NCBI GenBank assembly: GCA_029255685.2
Contig: CM055311.2
Coordinates: 58,797,048 to 58,861,047, forward strand
Direction: 5' to 3'
DNA: 64,000 bases
From: Silene conica
Lineage: Eukaryota; Streptophyta; Magnoliopsida; Caryophyllales; Caryophyllaceae
Part shown: in pieces, positions 53,697 through 64,000 of the stretch
Position numbering within the stretch: the first letter of the stretch is position 1
How the letters are laid out: the number at the start of each line of letters is the position of its first letter
Notes under the pieces: model-generated
Databases searched by the model: none
Seen by the model: the letters and a program-made list of their open reading frames with translations, nothing else
Told to the model about the DNA's origin: nothing
Translations under genes and position numbers: made by a program

Positions 53697-55467
53697 GTTA
53701 ATTATCATATACTAATTCTAGTTTTACATATATTTAGTCGATAATCGAGCCAGAATTATTAGAGTATGGAGTCGATTAGATACTTTTGTTGGCAATTGTT
53801 CCATGTTTTCATGGATTTTACAGTCTAGGATTATAAATTAGACAAATTTTGCCCATGAATGAAATTTGGAAATTTGGAATTATGTTGTTAGATACGGAGT
53901 AGTACTCTAGTATTTATGTTGCCCTGTTCGCTTACCCTGTTTTAGATAATTGTTACGACCTAATAAAACATAATAAAAATTGGTTTGATTGTCCAAATCC
54001 CACTAAGACCGATTTTATGTGTGGTTTTGACCCGATTTTATGCCATTTAGACTCAAGTATGTGACTCCATGTTTTGGGGTGGCTTTACGTTCTAACCATA
54101 TTACTTGTACTTCTTAGTGGTGTTGACCTGGTCATATAAAAATGTAGTGTAATGACTAATGATAGGAATAAATTGGGTGTTGGTAATTAACCCATTTAAC
54201 TACCAAATTAACAATTTAAACCTAACTAGACTTTTCAACTCTAAACAAAACCTATTTTAGTAGCAAGTTAGGGTCAGATCCAAGTACAGATTTTTTCAAC
54301 TGAAAACTCAATTTTTGACAATGTAACAACTACCAATTAAGACTCTGCCAAAAAAAATTAAGACTCACTACTCTAATTATAAACACACAAATGAGTATAA
54401 ACGAGTGGACAACAAGGGGTTTTGACATATATGTTAAAGATATACTCCGTAGTCCGTATCATATAATACTTCCCCTAATTATGCTCAATCAAATAATATT
54501 CCACAATTAAGGGAATCATCTATATGAAGCAAGCTATCCTACGGTTATAGGAAGGGCATCAATCTTGCCTATTCTATTCCATATCCAAAGCTATAATCAT
54601 GGATATTAATCTGTATAGTTATCTCATTCACACTATTGTAAACGTCTATATAGTTCTGGCTTCTTCCTTGTGACTATTCATAGATCGAGAACAGATGAGC
54701 CATTAACAACAAAGACCACTTTATTGAGCTTTGCATTTTAAAGACTTCTTCAGCCTCGAACTATCTGAATCCCTGCACCAAATCATAAAGGGCAAACTTT
54801 GTTATAAAGTTAACCACAATAAGCATAGGCATATTGTGAAGACCTCTTCAGCCTCAGACTATTCGTGGCGTACCCATATCAACACTCTACAAATGGACAT
54901 GTGTATTGACACTCTGACACTTCAACTTAAGCCATGTGTCAGTGTGATTGAATGATTGATCCTTAAAGGCTAACATCATAATTCATAGCATAACACTATG
55001 AAGAATAACAACTGATTTTTCGTTATCTATATCTAGTTTCACGTCATGGAAGCCGCAAGACTTCAAACAATCATTAAAGAAATGCAAGGTAAGCACAATA
55101 TAGCCTCAACTTGTCAGTACATCTTACAAATCTGCCTCACTAGACAACCATCGTTTAGAACTCTAGATAGCTAGGCATTAGTAAGATCACTAACTGTAAT
55201 TAAAGCACTTAACGGCTAACCATCACCATAAAGCACTTTCCAAACCAGATACCAAAACTAGCAAGGTCAGCAGCTTTCACCCGTCCATCTGCAATGACCT
55301 ATTTTTAACAATTCATAATCAGACTTATCTTTTATTTTTAATCAGTCCAGTAGTAAAACTCATTTCCTTTTAAATATTTAGAAATTTAGTATCAGTAAGA
55401 TCGAAATATTAATAAGATAAACACTTGTTAGTGGCCTTACAAAAAATAGTAATACAATTTACACAAA
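53697..55467. other. Spacer downstream of the host gene
   Basis: No long coding frame. Two short exon-like pieces: on the plus strand 55045-55088 reads M-E-A-A-R-L-Q-T-I-I-K-E-M-Q before a GTAAGC donor. On the minus strand 55209-55288 follows a TTGCAG acceptor and reads G-R-V-K-A-A-D-L-A-S-F-G to a stop. Neither is enough to call a gene. Confidence 0.35.
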
Positions 55468-55561
55468 TTATAAAGTAGGATTCAGCAGCCAAGAGCATAG
55501 CCTCTCAAGAGTACCCTTCGTAAACCATGTTTCTGCGTCATTAAATCTCTCGACACCAAAC
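55468..55561 (-). pseudogene. Exon fragment resembling COP1-interacting protein 7 family
   Basis: After an ATTAATTAG acceptor, the minus strand reads F-G-V-E-R-F-N-D-A-E-T-W-F-T-K-G-T-L-E-R-L and then diverges to a stop. W-F-T-K-G-T-L-E-R-(F/L) is a signature of the conserved N-terminal region of plant CIP7-like proteins. The expected following residues are absent, so this is a broken fragment. The match is recalled, not computed. Confidence 0.4.
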
Positions 55562-55827
55562 CTAATTAATCCTTTACCTAAGGTAGCCAAAGCCTAATGA
55601 AGGTCTCTCACTCAAAAGCAACAAAGGAAGTAACTCTTGTACCTTTCTTAAAGTGACAGCAATCATAACAATTAACGTTGTTGAGAAAAAAAAAACCCGA
55701 CATCCAAGACTTAAAAATCACAGGAGCACCCGAATTACGAAATTCAAACAATTACAAACAATCAGTTTGCTTGAAAACATCCAAAATTAACAATCAAACG
55801 AAAATAATTAATCCTCACATCTGCAAT

Positions 55828-55877
55828 TATCAGAGTTTTCGCGGATTGAAATTATCAGAGTTTTCGCGGATTGAATT
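55828..55877. repeat. 25-bp tandem duplication
   Basis: TTATCAGAGTTTTCGCGGAT plus GAA(A/T), two perfect copies. Confidence 0.85.
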
Positions 55878-56011
55878 CTTAAGCTATTCTTTTAACTCCT
55901 TTGTGTTTTTAACCATCTACAATACAAAAGGACACCAAACCAGCAACACAACGACTGTTTCTCAAAAGACAGAGATATTAGGAGTAATATAACGAGAAGT
56001 AAACAACTTAC

Positions 56012-56070
56012 TTCCTCGATATCTGAAATTGGATTATCGCGCAGATCAATTGCTGCATGTTGATAAACAC
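56012..56070 (-). pseudogene. Exon-like fragment with a leucine-rich-repeat signature
   Basis: 59 bp flanked by a TTCTGCAG acceptor and a GTAAGTT donor on the minus strand, reading V-Y-Q-H-A-A-I-D-L-R-D-N-P-I-S-D-I-E-E. I-D-L-R-D-N-P-I-S-D-I resembles one leucine-rich repeat. The splice sites are strong for such a short piece, but no other exon of the same gene is convincing. Confidence 0.3.
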
Positions 56071-56298
56071 CTGCAGAATTCAGTTGTCATAGATACAAGC
56101 ATTAGACTACTTGCACTGCCCACCTAAATAGTTACAGTACAATCAAGATAATTGGAATAAGCTAGCTGAAAAGCGTTGTCAGAGCGAGTATGAGATAACT
56201 GTCGACTGCAAGCAGGTGGCTGGGAAATAAGAAGTGAGAGAAGCATAGGACCCATGTCTATATGAATTGAGTTGGCATGTATATGAGCATCAGACTAG

Positions 56299-57719
56299 TG
56301 ATAGGCTAAATCGCACACCTAACAAAGTTAAAGGTCCCTAGACTTGACGAACATAAAAATTAATGTAGATAGGGAGGAAGGGTTCGATCACAGGGAGACG
56401 GAAATGCATTTGTGAAAAGCTATGAATAGAAAACTACCTAGGTCGGTCACGTGTTGTTTGTTGTTTTGATTAAAGGTTGACTTAAAACAGAAATTATAAA
56501 AGAGAATTGTAAACAAGTATAAGAGGAAATCTAGGGGATTTGGGGTTGCACATGTAAGAGAGGTGATTAGCTATGTCGAATTACAGAATTCATCATCAAA
56601 GTCGATTAGGTTCTAACAAATACCTTTCGGTCTATTGTTTAGCCATAGTTTAACTACCAAATGCTTTCACATAAAAAAGGTCAATCTATTATAGCATGCT
56701 TTGTCTAATTCTATCCCGACTTTCGATCTTAGGCCAATAACGGATTAATCATCAACTATGGCCAATAATTAAAGATTAACTGAAACGGGCAAGCATGTAT
56801 ATAAATAACATGGTGATGATGAAAACATTAGTAATTCAACATAACAGAACACCTATTCTATCATGGCTTCCTTACCCTAGATATGAAACTACTCACACAT
56901 GACTTTGGGAACTAGACTATCAATTCTATTAACTATGATAAGCATGATGACGATAACGAAATAAAACTATAAAGAAAAGTAAAGATAATACCAGAAATTA
57001 AAGGAAATTGGAATAAGAACTTGGAAGACAAAATGCGGAAACTTCGGAAAATACTTGAGTAAACAAAGAACTATTTTTATAAAGAAAATAAATTGGAACT
57101 TAAAGTAGTTTTTACAAGCTGAATGATGAATGATTTCGAATGAAAACAAGCTAGTATTTATAATGACGAGGAGGGGGGGCCAAAGGTCTTCAGATTACAT
57201 CCACCCCGGTGGTGAGGGGTAGCTCACCCCGACCGGGGCAAGAGCAAATGAACTCGCATTCCATGAACCTGGCCTGAAAATAGTCATGCCATTGCCACCC
57301 CGGTACCCCGGGGCAGCCCACCCCGACCGGGGTGGGTGCACTTTACTTTGGAAGCTTTAAATTTGGAGTTTAATAACTCGGCTTGACTCACCCCGGTGCA
57401 CCGGGGCACGTCACCCCGACCGGGGCAATAACAAATGTCCACGCTCTCATAAATCTTCAATTGTTTACATTTGAGTTTTGATAACGTCATTATCGCTGTC
57501 ATGCCTTACAATTGACCTTCAAGAGCTGACTTCCGTTGACTTCTTGATCTTCTTCCTTTTTCATCACTTCTAATACTCAGAAAATGCCTGTCTCGACTTT
57601 GTTAAGCTCCGTGATGCTTGGTGAATGTCAAAATGTAGGAAAAATCCGAAATTCCTACAAAAACCTAAACCACATACAAATCACCTAGAACACGGAATTA
57701 GCTCAATAAACACTATAGA
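56299..57719 (-). repeat. LTR of a third LARD/Athila-type element, interrupted at 57720
   Basis: The left end TGATAGGCTAAATCG parallels TGATAAGGCTAAAGTCG at 37106. 'GGTTCGATCACAGGGAGACG' near 56383-56402 parallels the motif near 37187. Minus TATA (CATTATAAATACTAG) at 57151-57165, with three palindromic units just upstream (57202-57427). No primer binding site precedes 56299, so it is a 3' or solo LTR. Its right end is beyond the nested LTR at 57720. Confidence 0.65.
57202..57427 (-). promoter_or_regulatory. Three palindromic units (CACCCCGGT/ACCGGGG) upstream of the LTR TATA
   Basis: Units at 57202-57240, 57295-57336 and 57388-57427, spaced 93 bp apart. Each opens with CACCCCGGT and closes with CACCCCGACCGGGG, with a variable middle. 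They lie 37-270 bp upstream of the TATA box in element orientation, the same place as the unrelated palindromes in the LTRs at 11024 and 37106. Confidence 0.65.
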
Positions 57720-57950
57720 TGTAACACCCCCATTTATTTAGGGACCTGGACTAGGTTTCCCCAAATAACCAAGGGTGTTACCATCTCGGATAACCGAGGT
57801 AGTAGATAACAAATCGAAGGAACGCGGTACTTTATTGAGTAATTTAAATATCCAAAACAAGTAGTCTCCAAAACTAATACAACTGTCTCATAACTAAAAC
57901 AAAAGTCTAAACAAAGTGAACGGCTAAGTAACGTGAACTAGTACTAAACA

Positions 57951-58665
57951 GGTCTGGTTCATAGCCTCTCCTCCCTTCCAGCTTCCACGAGTCTAGGACC
58001 TGTCATTCTGCTCCCCAATAAATTGGATCAACACAGACACATACAAACACACAGGGTCAACACGAGTTGAGTATGTAATATAATAAAGACATGAAATAAT
58101 GCAATACAAATCTCCTCCATCTCCACATCATTCACTTCCCCACTTCACCTCCAACACACCACACCTCCCATGGCCATATCACAAGTCCCTTATCACAAGA
58201 CCAATATCATAAGACCCATTTCACAAGCCCCATTCTCCACAATAATCAATAATGAACAATCCATCACATTATATATTCGTAATTAAATATATCTATCATA
58301 TAATGAGTGACCTCATGTCACGACACAATCACAGACATAAATATCCCCTACCTAGAAACCGCAGAAGGCAATGACAAATGAACAGCTGCTACTAGAAGTG
58401 TTCCACGCGGAAACTGCCACCTAAACATATATTGTATAATTAATAACTCCCTAGATCTCGTAATATAAGTACGTATTCTATTTATAGTAACTTCCTTAAA
58501 AGGAAAGTTTCCTACAAACGACATTACCCAAAATAGTACCCTTCCAAAAATGATAACTTTCCAAAGTAGGTAACTTTCTAAAATAAATTCAAAATATCTT
58601 TCATAAACACATAACTTCTAACCCAAAATAAACATTAGCAATAATAATAATTAATAACAATAAAG

Positions 58666-58703
<38 letters not shown>

Positions 58704-59503
58704 TGAACACCAAAACAAAGACCAAAACACCACTACCCGTGACCTCTAACCCGTGTAACAAACAATCCCATCACCACCGTAACACGCCCCAACCACCACC
58801 AACAACCACCGACACCTGTACCCAGAACCACCCTCCACCACTACAACCACCATCAACCTACTCGTCGGCCACCGGTGAGCAGAACCAGGGCCCAGACCAG
58901 GCCTGGTTCCTCACCCGTGACACCTGACCATACTGACTTTGACCGCCCTTCGACACTAACTCCGTCGCTGCCAACACCCGACTCGACCACCAGGACCCTT
59001 CCTTGACTCCAGACTCGTAAGGCACGGTGGTAACTTCCTGTCGACCTCCCCCGAGTGAACGATGTTACGACCCCCAACATCCCTGTCCACGTACCATAAA
59101 CCCAGAACAGTAAAAAAACGCATCCCTGACATCCCTTTTTTAACCCCTTATACCACCGTGACCAGCCACCTCTATCCACCGTGATTACCACCCCTGACAT
59201 CACCCCACTACCACCTGTTCACACGCAAAGACCCATACAAAAACATAACACACAGACCCATCTAAAACACGCATTAAACTATACTATAGAAACTCATGTA
59301 AAAACGCATCCTAGCAACTTCTTCCCAGACACCGTGTTAAACACCCTCAAAGACGGTCTCCGAAAACCAACGATTCTCAACTAGTGGTCTACATATGTTC
59401 ACTATACGACTTAGTGCAAAATTATGCAAAGACAACAAGGATTAGTCGTGCTATACTCATATAAACATGTGACGGAAAACTATAAAATACACAGAGATTA
59501 TCA
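57951..59503 (-). repeat. LTR tandem unit A (1553 bp)
   Basis: Uninterrupted copy of the repeated LTR interior. It includes an AAT microsatellite (58659-58702) and an A/C-rich block that yields Pro/Thr-rich chance frames. Confidence 0.8.
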
Positions 59504-59926
59504 GGTCTGGTTCATAGCCTCTCCTCCCTTCCAACTTCCACGAGTCTAGGACCTGTCATTCTACTCCCCAATAAATTGGATCAACACAGACACATACAAA
59601 CACACAGGGTCAACACGAGGTTGAGTATGTAATATAATAAAGACATGAAATAATGCAATACAAATCTCCTCCATCTCCACATCATTCACTTCCCCACTTC
59701 ACCTCCAACACACCACACCTCCCATGGCCATATCACAAGTCCCTTATCACAAGACCAATATCATAAGACCCATTTCACAAGCCCCATTCTCCACAATAAT
59801 CAATAATGAACAATCCATCACATTATATATTCGTAATTAAATATATCTATCATATAATGAGTGACCTCATGTCACGACACAATCACAGACATAAATATCC
59901 CCTACCTAGAAACCGCAGAAGGCAAT

Positions 59927-60761
59927 ATTCGCTATAATATTCGGTATCATGTAAATAGGAAACCGAATATTCAGTTTTGACTAGTAAATATTTAACCTAG
60001 TATTTTTAGGAAGTAGTTAATTTATTTCCTATTCTCTAGCTAGTCGTTTCTTATATATTGTACACAATTTGACAGTCAATACAACGAAAAACATAAAATT
60101 CTCTCAAACTTTTCGTATTCTATATTTCTACATGGTATCAGGAGGTCTCTCGATCCTGTGATACTCAATTTTTTTTCTTTTCTCAAATTTTTTGGTTCTT
60201 TGTCATTCATCATGACTAACGACAAGGAAGTTTCGGGTTCTCACACTCCCAATCCTATTTATGCTGTGTCGTCTCATGATGGTACGGGGTCTAAAATTAC
60301 CCTTGTGGTTCTCCTCGGGCCGAATTATGAAGAATGGGCGAAGGGCTTTCGGGTTGCGTTAGGAGCAAAGAGGAAACTCGGTTTTATTGACGGTACTCTT
60401 AAACGTCCCTCTGATTCCGCTGATTTGGAAGATTGGACGGCTGTCAACTACTTAATCATTGCTTGGATTTTCAATACAATTGAGCCACGCATACGATCTT
60501 CTATTTCGTATAGTGAAACGGCTTATGAATTATGGGAGGATATTCGTTTACGTTTCACTGTTGGTAACGAAATTAAAATTTATCAAATCCAAAGCGACTT
60601 GTCTGATTGCAAACAGAAATCTGGTGAATCCATTATGGATTACTATGGCCGAATGAAGAAATTGTGGGACGATATAAACGATTTCGACGCTCTACCGTCC
60701 TGCAACTGCTCCGGCTGTCACTGCAATCTGAATTCAACCTTGCGCAAACGCAGAGAGGCGG
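59927..60761 (+). pseudogene. Ty1/copia LTR-leader-gag fragment captured inside an LTR
   Basis: 59927-60132 is the end of a copia LTR (TATA-like CTTATATATTG, ending CTACA). A primer-binding-site-like TGGTATCAGGAG follows, then gag from the ATG at 60212: M-T-N-D-K-E-V-S-G ... 'NYEEWAKGFRVALGAKRKLG', 'NTIEPRIRSSI', 'ELWEDIRLRF' and 'YYGRMKKLWDDI', the N-terminal gag domain of plant copia elements. The frame is open up to the junction, then enters LTR DNA and stops within a few codons. No target duplication is seen, and 9 bp of the host LTR are missing, so it probably arrived by recombination or template switching rather than ordinary insertion. Confidence 0.78.
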
Positions 60762-61045
60762 ACAGCTGCTACTAGAAGTGTTCCACGCGGAAACTGCCAC
60801 CAAAACATATATTGTATAATTAATAACTCCCTAGATCTCGTAATATAAGTACGTATTCTATTTATAGTAACTTCCTTAAAAGGAAAGTTTCCTACAAACG
60901 ACATTACCCAAAATAGTACCCTTCCAAAAATGATAACTTTCCAAAGTAGGTAACTTTCTAAAATAAATTCAAAATATCTTTCATAAACACATAACTTCTA
61001 ACCCAAAATAAACATTAGCAATAATAATAATTAATAACAATAAAG

Positions 61046-61092
<47 letters not shown>

Positions 61093-61548
61093 TGAACACC
61101 AAAACAAAGACCAAAACACCACTACCCGTGACCTCTAACCCGTGTAACAAACAATCCCATCACCACCGTAACACGCCCCAACCACCACCAACAACCACCG
61201 ACAACTGTACCCAGAACCACCCTCCACCACGACAACCACCATCAACCTACTCGTCGGCCGCCGGTGAGCAGAACCAGGACCAAGACCAGGCCTGGTTCCT
61301 CACCCGTGACACCTGACCATACTGACTTTGACCGCCCTTCGACACTAACTCCGTCGCTGCCAACACCCGACTCGACCACCAGGACCCTTCCTTGACTCCA
61401 GACTCGTAAGGCACGGTGGTAACTTCGTGTCGACCTCCCCCGAGTGAACGATGTTACCACCCTCAACATCCCTGTACACGTACCATAAACCCAGAACAGT
61501 AAAAAAACGCATCCCTGACATCCCTTTTTTAACCCCTTATACCACCGT

Positions 61549-63034
61549 TGTTGAACCATATATTCAAATATATATATAGTATATATGTTTATGTTTTGAT
61601 AATGACAAGTCTAGCTATTTATATATTATATACTCGTATGTATAATCGTGTGCTAAGTGTACAGAACATTAGTAACAAGATCTAATCAATCAAGTATAAA
61701 AGATTCAAGCATGTTAGTCAATGAATTGACTAAGTCGAAGATTGATAGAAGATCACAAGCGCGCATAATGAACTAAAGTTATATTCATCAACTATAGCTT
61801 TAGTACAAGATTGATTCAAGTTATAGCTCATAGCTATAACTCTATATTATGAAGAAAGGATCGGAATATATATGTGGTTGAGTTGAAACGTTTGTTTCCA
61901 AATTTATGTCGTGTAGAATTAGTGTCTAATTGGTATTCTATTTTAATAAATAGAATTGTTAATCTTAATAGGATTATATAAAATATCTTTAAGTTAAATA
62001 AGGAATAAATAATTGTCTTATGAGATAATTATTTATTACTAAAATAAACTAAGGATTTTTATATGATCTTTATTGTCAAATATATATAATCTAGATAAAG
62101 TTTGTTTCGATTTTTGGAAACGTGTGATATGCCACATTACCATAAATCGTATAGGGTTTATTTAAATAAATATTATGTATTTATTTAATGTCCTAAACAA
62201 ACTAAGATTATATTATGGTAATATATTTTATTATCTTTGACATGGTTTAGGAAGTTGATTTAATAAGAATACTAATTGTTTATTATATAAAGATCTTTCC
62301 TAAATATGAATTAGGAAATTGATTCCTTATACAATACATATAGTATATTATTAAATCTTTCCTAAATATATTAAGATTAGATTTAAGGTAGTATTACTAA
62401 AAGACTAGTATTCTAGTTTAAGTAATATTCCTAAATCATCTAGGGTTTGAATTACCTAGATACATATTCTATATAAATAGACTACCATTATACATTAAAA
62501 CATACGAAACACACACACACATATACACGTATATCGAGAGAGAAAAACCGCCGTTCATATTCTTCAAGTTCGAGCTTTTCATTGTCATATCCGATTCAAG
62601 ATTCAAGTGCTCAAGCATTGATCTTATTCGTTCAAGATTGTGACACCAAGAAAACATTGAAGACTTTATCTTATTAACGTAAGATAGAACGAGTATTTAG
62701 CGGTACTCATTGTAAGACAAATATTTAACGTTATTTGTCGTAGCTAGATATTTAACGGTATCTAGATTGAGTTGTGACTAACATCAAAGTCGCACGAGTA
62801 GGGTTGATAAAATTGTAATCCAGAGTTGGTACTAATTTTATTAATCGAGAATAGTGGACGTAGGTCTCAGAGTGTGAGACTGAACCACTTCAAAAATATT
62901 GTGTCTCTCTTTATTATTTGCTCTACTCAAAGATCATCATACAACCATACACGCTTCGAAGAAGATTTAAAAAGAAGGCATACTCAATTCACCCCCCCCC
63001 CCTTCTTGAGTATATCATATCAATAGACTCTTCA
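61549..63034 (+). mobile_element. Solo LTR, 1486 bp, copia-type likely
   Basis: Starts TGTTGAACCATATATTC, ends GACTCTTCA, with a perfect 5-bp target duplication ACCGT (61544-61548 and 63035-63039). Plus-strand TATA box TCTATATAAATAGAC at 62468-62482, then a leader. A C11 run lies near the end (62992-63002). There is no interior, so the two LTRs recombined to leave one. The length would suit a SIRE-type copia element, which is an inference. Confidence 0.82.
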
Positions 63035-63383
63035 ACCGTGACCAGCCACCTCTATCCACCGTGATTACCACCCCTGACATCACCCCACTACCACCTGTTC
63101 ACACGCAAAGACCCATACAAAAACATAACACACAGACCCATCTAAAACACGCATTAAACTATACTACAGAAACTCATGTAAAAACGCATCCTAGCAACTT
63201 CTTCCCAGACACCGTGTTAAACACCCTCAAAGACGGTCTCCGAAAACCAAAGATTCTCAACTAGTGGTCTACATATGTTCACTATACGACTTAGTGCAAA
63301 ATTATGCAAAGACAACAAGGATTAGTCGTGCTATACTCATATAAACATGTGACGGAAAACTATAAAATACACAGAGATTATCA

Positions 63384-64000
63384 GGTCTGGTTCATAGCCT
63401 CTCCTCCCTTCCAGCTTCCATGAGTCTAGGACCTGTCATTCTACTCCCCAATAAATTGGATCAACACAGACACATACAAACACACAGGGTCAACACGAGG
63501 TTGAGTAGGTAATATAATAAAGACATGAAATAATGCAATACAAATCTCCTCCATCTCCACATCATTCACTTCCCCACTTCACCTCCAACACACCACACCT
63601 CCCTGACATCCCCTTTTTAACCCCTTATACCACCGTGACCAGCCACCCCTATCCACCGTGACTACCACCCCTGACATCACCCCACTACCACCTGTTCACA
63701 CGCAAAGACCCATACAAAAACATAACACACAGACCCATCTAAAACACGCATTAAACTATACTACATAAACTCATGTAAAAACGCATCCTAGCAACTCCTT
63801 CCCAGACACCGTGTTAAACACCCTCAAACACGGTCTCCGACAACCAACGATCCTCAACTAGTGGCCTACATATGTTCACTATACGACTTAGTGCAAAATT
63901 ATGCAAAGATAACAAGGATTAGTCGTGCTATACTCATATAAACATGTGACGAAAAACTATAAAATACACAGATTATCAGCGTGGTAAACATACCAGATTC
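63384..64000 (-). repeat. LTR tandem unit C, internally deleted
   Basis: Matches unit A from its start to 'CACACCTCCC', then jumps to 'TGACATCCC' about 950 bp further on. Both deletion ends share CCC. It continues to the window edge through 'GATTATCAGCGTGGTAAAC', where units A and B instead turn back to the unit start. Confidence 0.75.

Larger units (their letters stand above)
59504..63383 (-). repeat. LTR tandem unit B, with copia fragment and solo LTR
   Basis: Same landmarks as unit A. A copia fragment (59927-60761) takes the place of 9 bp of unit A (58373-58381), and a solo LTR sits at 61549-63034. Without these its length is close to unit A, the small excess being mainly a longer AAT tract (61019-61093). 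Confidence 0.8.
57720..64000 (-). repeat. Tekay-like LTR with internal tandem triplication (runs off the window)
   Basis: Begins TGTAACACCCCCATTTATTT, the reverse complement of the LTR end seen at 3648 and 9834. It shares with that family the 'ACCATCTCGG...CCGAGGTAGT' block and 'GTTCCACGCGGAAAC'. It is a diverged, minus-strand relative. A unit of about 1.55 kb from GGTCTGGTTCATAG to AGAGATTATCA occurs three times in a row: 57951-59503, 59504-63383 (with insertions) and 63384 onward (with a deletion). After the third copy the LTR continues with 'GCGTGGTAAACATACC' to the window edge. No primer binding site lies left of 57720. Confidence 0.78.

Noticed and set aside
56380-56402. tRNA T-arm-like GGTTCGATC in the LTR
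   Set aside because: No acceptor stem, D-arm or anticodon arm around it; it is part of the LTR CACAGGGAG motif.

Overview
This window is plant nuclear DNA made almost entirely of transposable elements. The evidence is plant-type LTR retrotransposons with initiator-tRNA-Met or Tat/Athila-type primer binding sites, a plant L1-type LINE, hAT, Mutator-like and Stowaway MITEs, and a CACTA remnant. A eudicot is likely. Caryophyllales is possible from the style of the Tat-lineage element and the recurring 'actccgta' motifs, but I cannot prove it. I see no rRNA or tRNA genes, no CRISPR and nothing prokaryotic. The only convincing host gene is a small single-exon gene at 53283-53696.

Layout. (1) 1-10.9 kb: a minus-strand Ty3/gypsy element whose gag frame is cut by a plus-strand, coding-free, Tekay/Del-like element (1205-9834; LTRs of about 2.44 kb; TSD GCAGC). 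(2) 11.0-13.8 kb: a truncated non-autonomous LTR element (LTR 11024-12622). (3) 13.9-15.8 kb: exons of an Ulp1-like protease and a CACTA-like terminus, carrying a foldback MITE (14573-15124). (4) 15.8-20.1 kb: mostly non-coding, with a second foldback MITE, another MITE, short tandem duplications and a 96-bp RRM gene fragment. (5) 20123-27720: a near full-length but decayed L1 LINE inserted into an 83-bp hairpin-forming repeat array. (6) 27.7-31.3 kb: AT-rich spacer with a long-hairpin MITE. (7) 31349-47356: a decayed minus-strand Tat-lineage Ty3/gypsy element (TSD TTATT) with an antisense, apparently intron-containing gene. A hAT MITE (35766-36324) sits in its integrase, and a young LARD-like element (37106-42494, TSD GCTTT) sits in its RNase H region. 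(8) 47.4-53.2 kb: LINE RNase H remnant, hAT MITE, a composite repeat element with a Stowaway insertion, and AT-rich DNA. (9) 53.3-56.3 kb: the host gene and possible fragments of others. (10) 56299-64000: a third LTR of the LARD type, interrupted at 57720 by a minus-strand Tekay-like LTR. The interior of that LTR is tandemly triplicated and holds a copia LTR-gag fragment and a 1.5-kb solo LTR.

The most interesting observation is shared by three separate LTRs (11024-12622, the LTR pair of 37106-42494, and 56299-57719). Each carries 2-4 copies of a dyad-symmetric unit of about 40 bp just upstream of its TATA box. Unit length and position are conserved but the sequence is completely different in each family: CTCGATCGAG, CCGGT/ACCGG, and CACCCCGGT/ACCGGGG. 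This looks like a repeatedly evolving promoter module. A second notable item is the antisense gene in the Tat element. All boundaries were read by eye; no alignment or database search was run.
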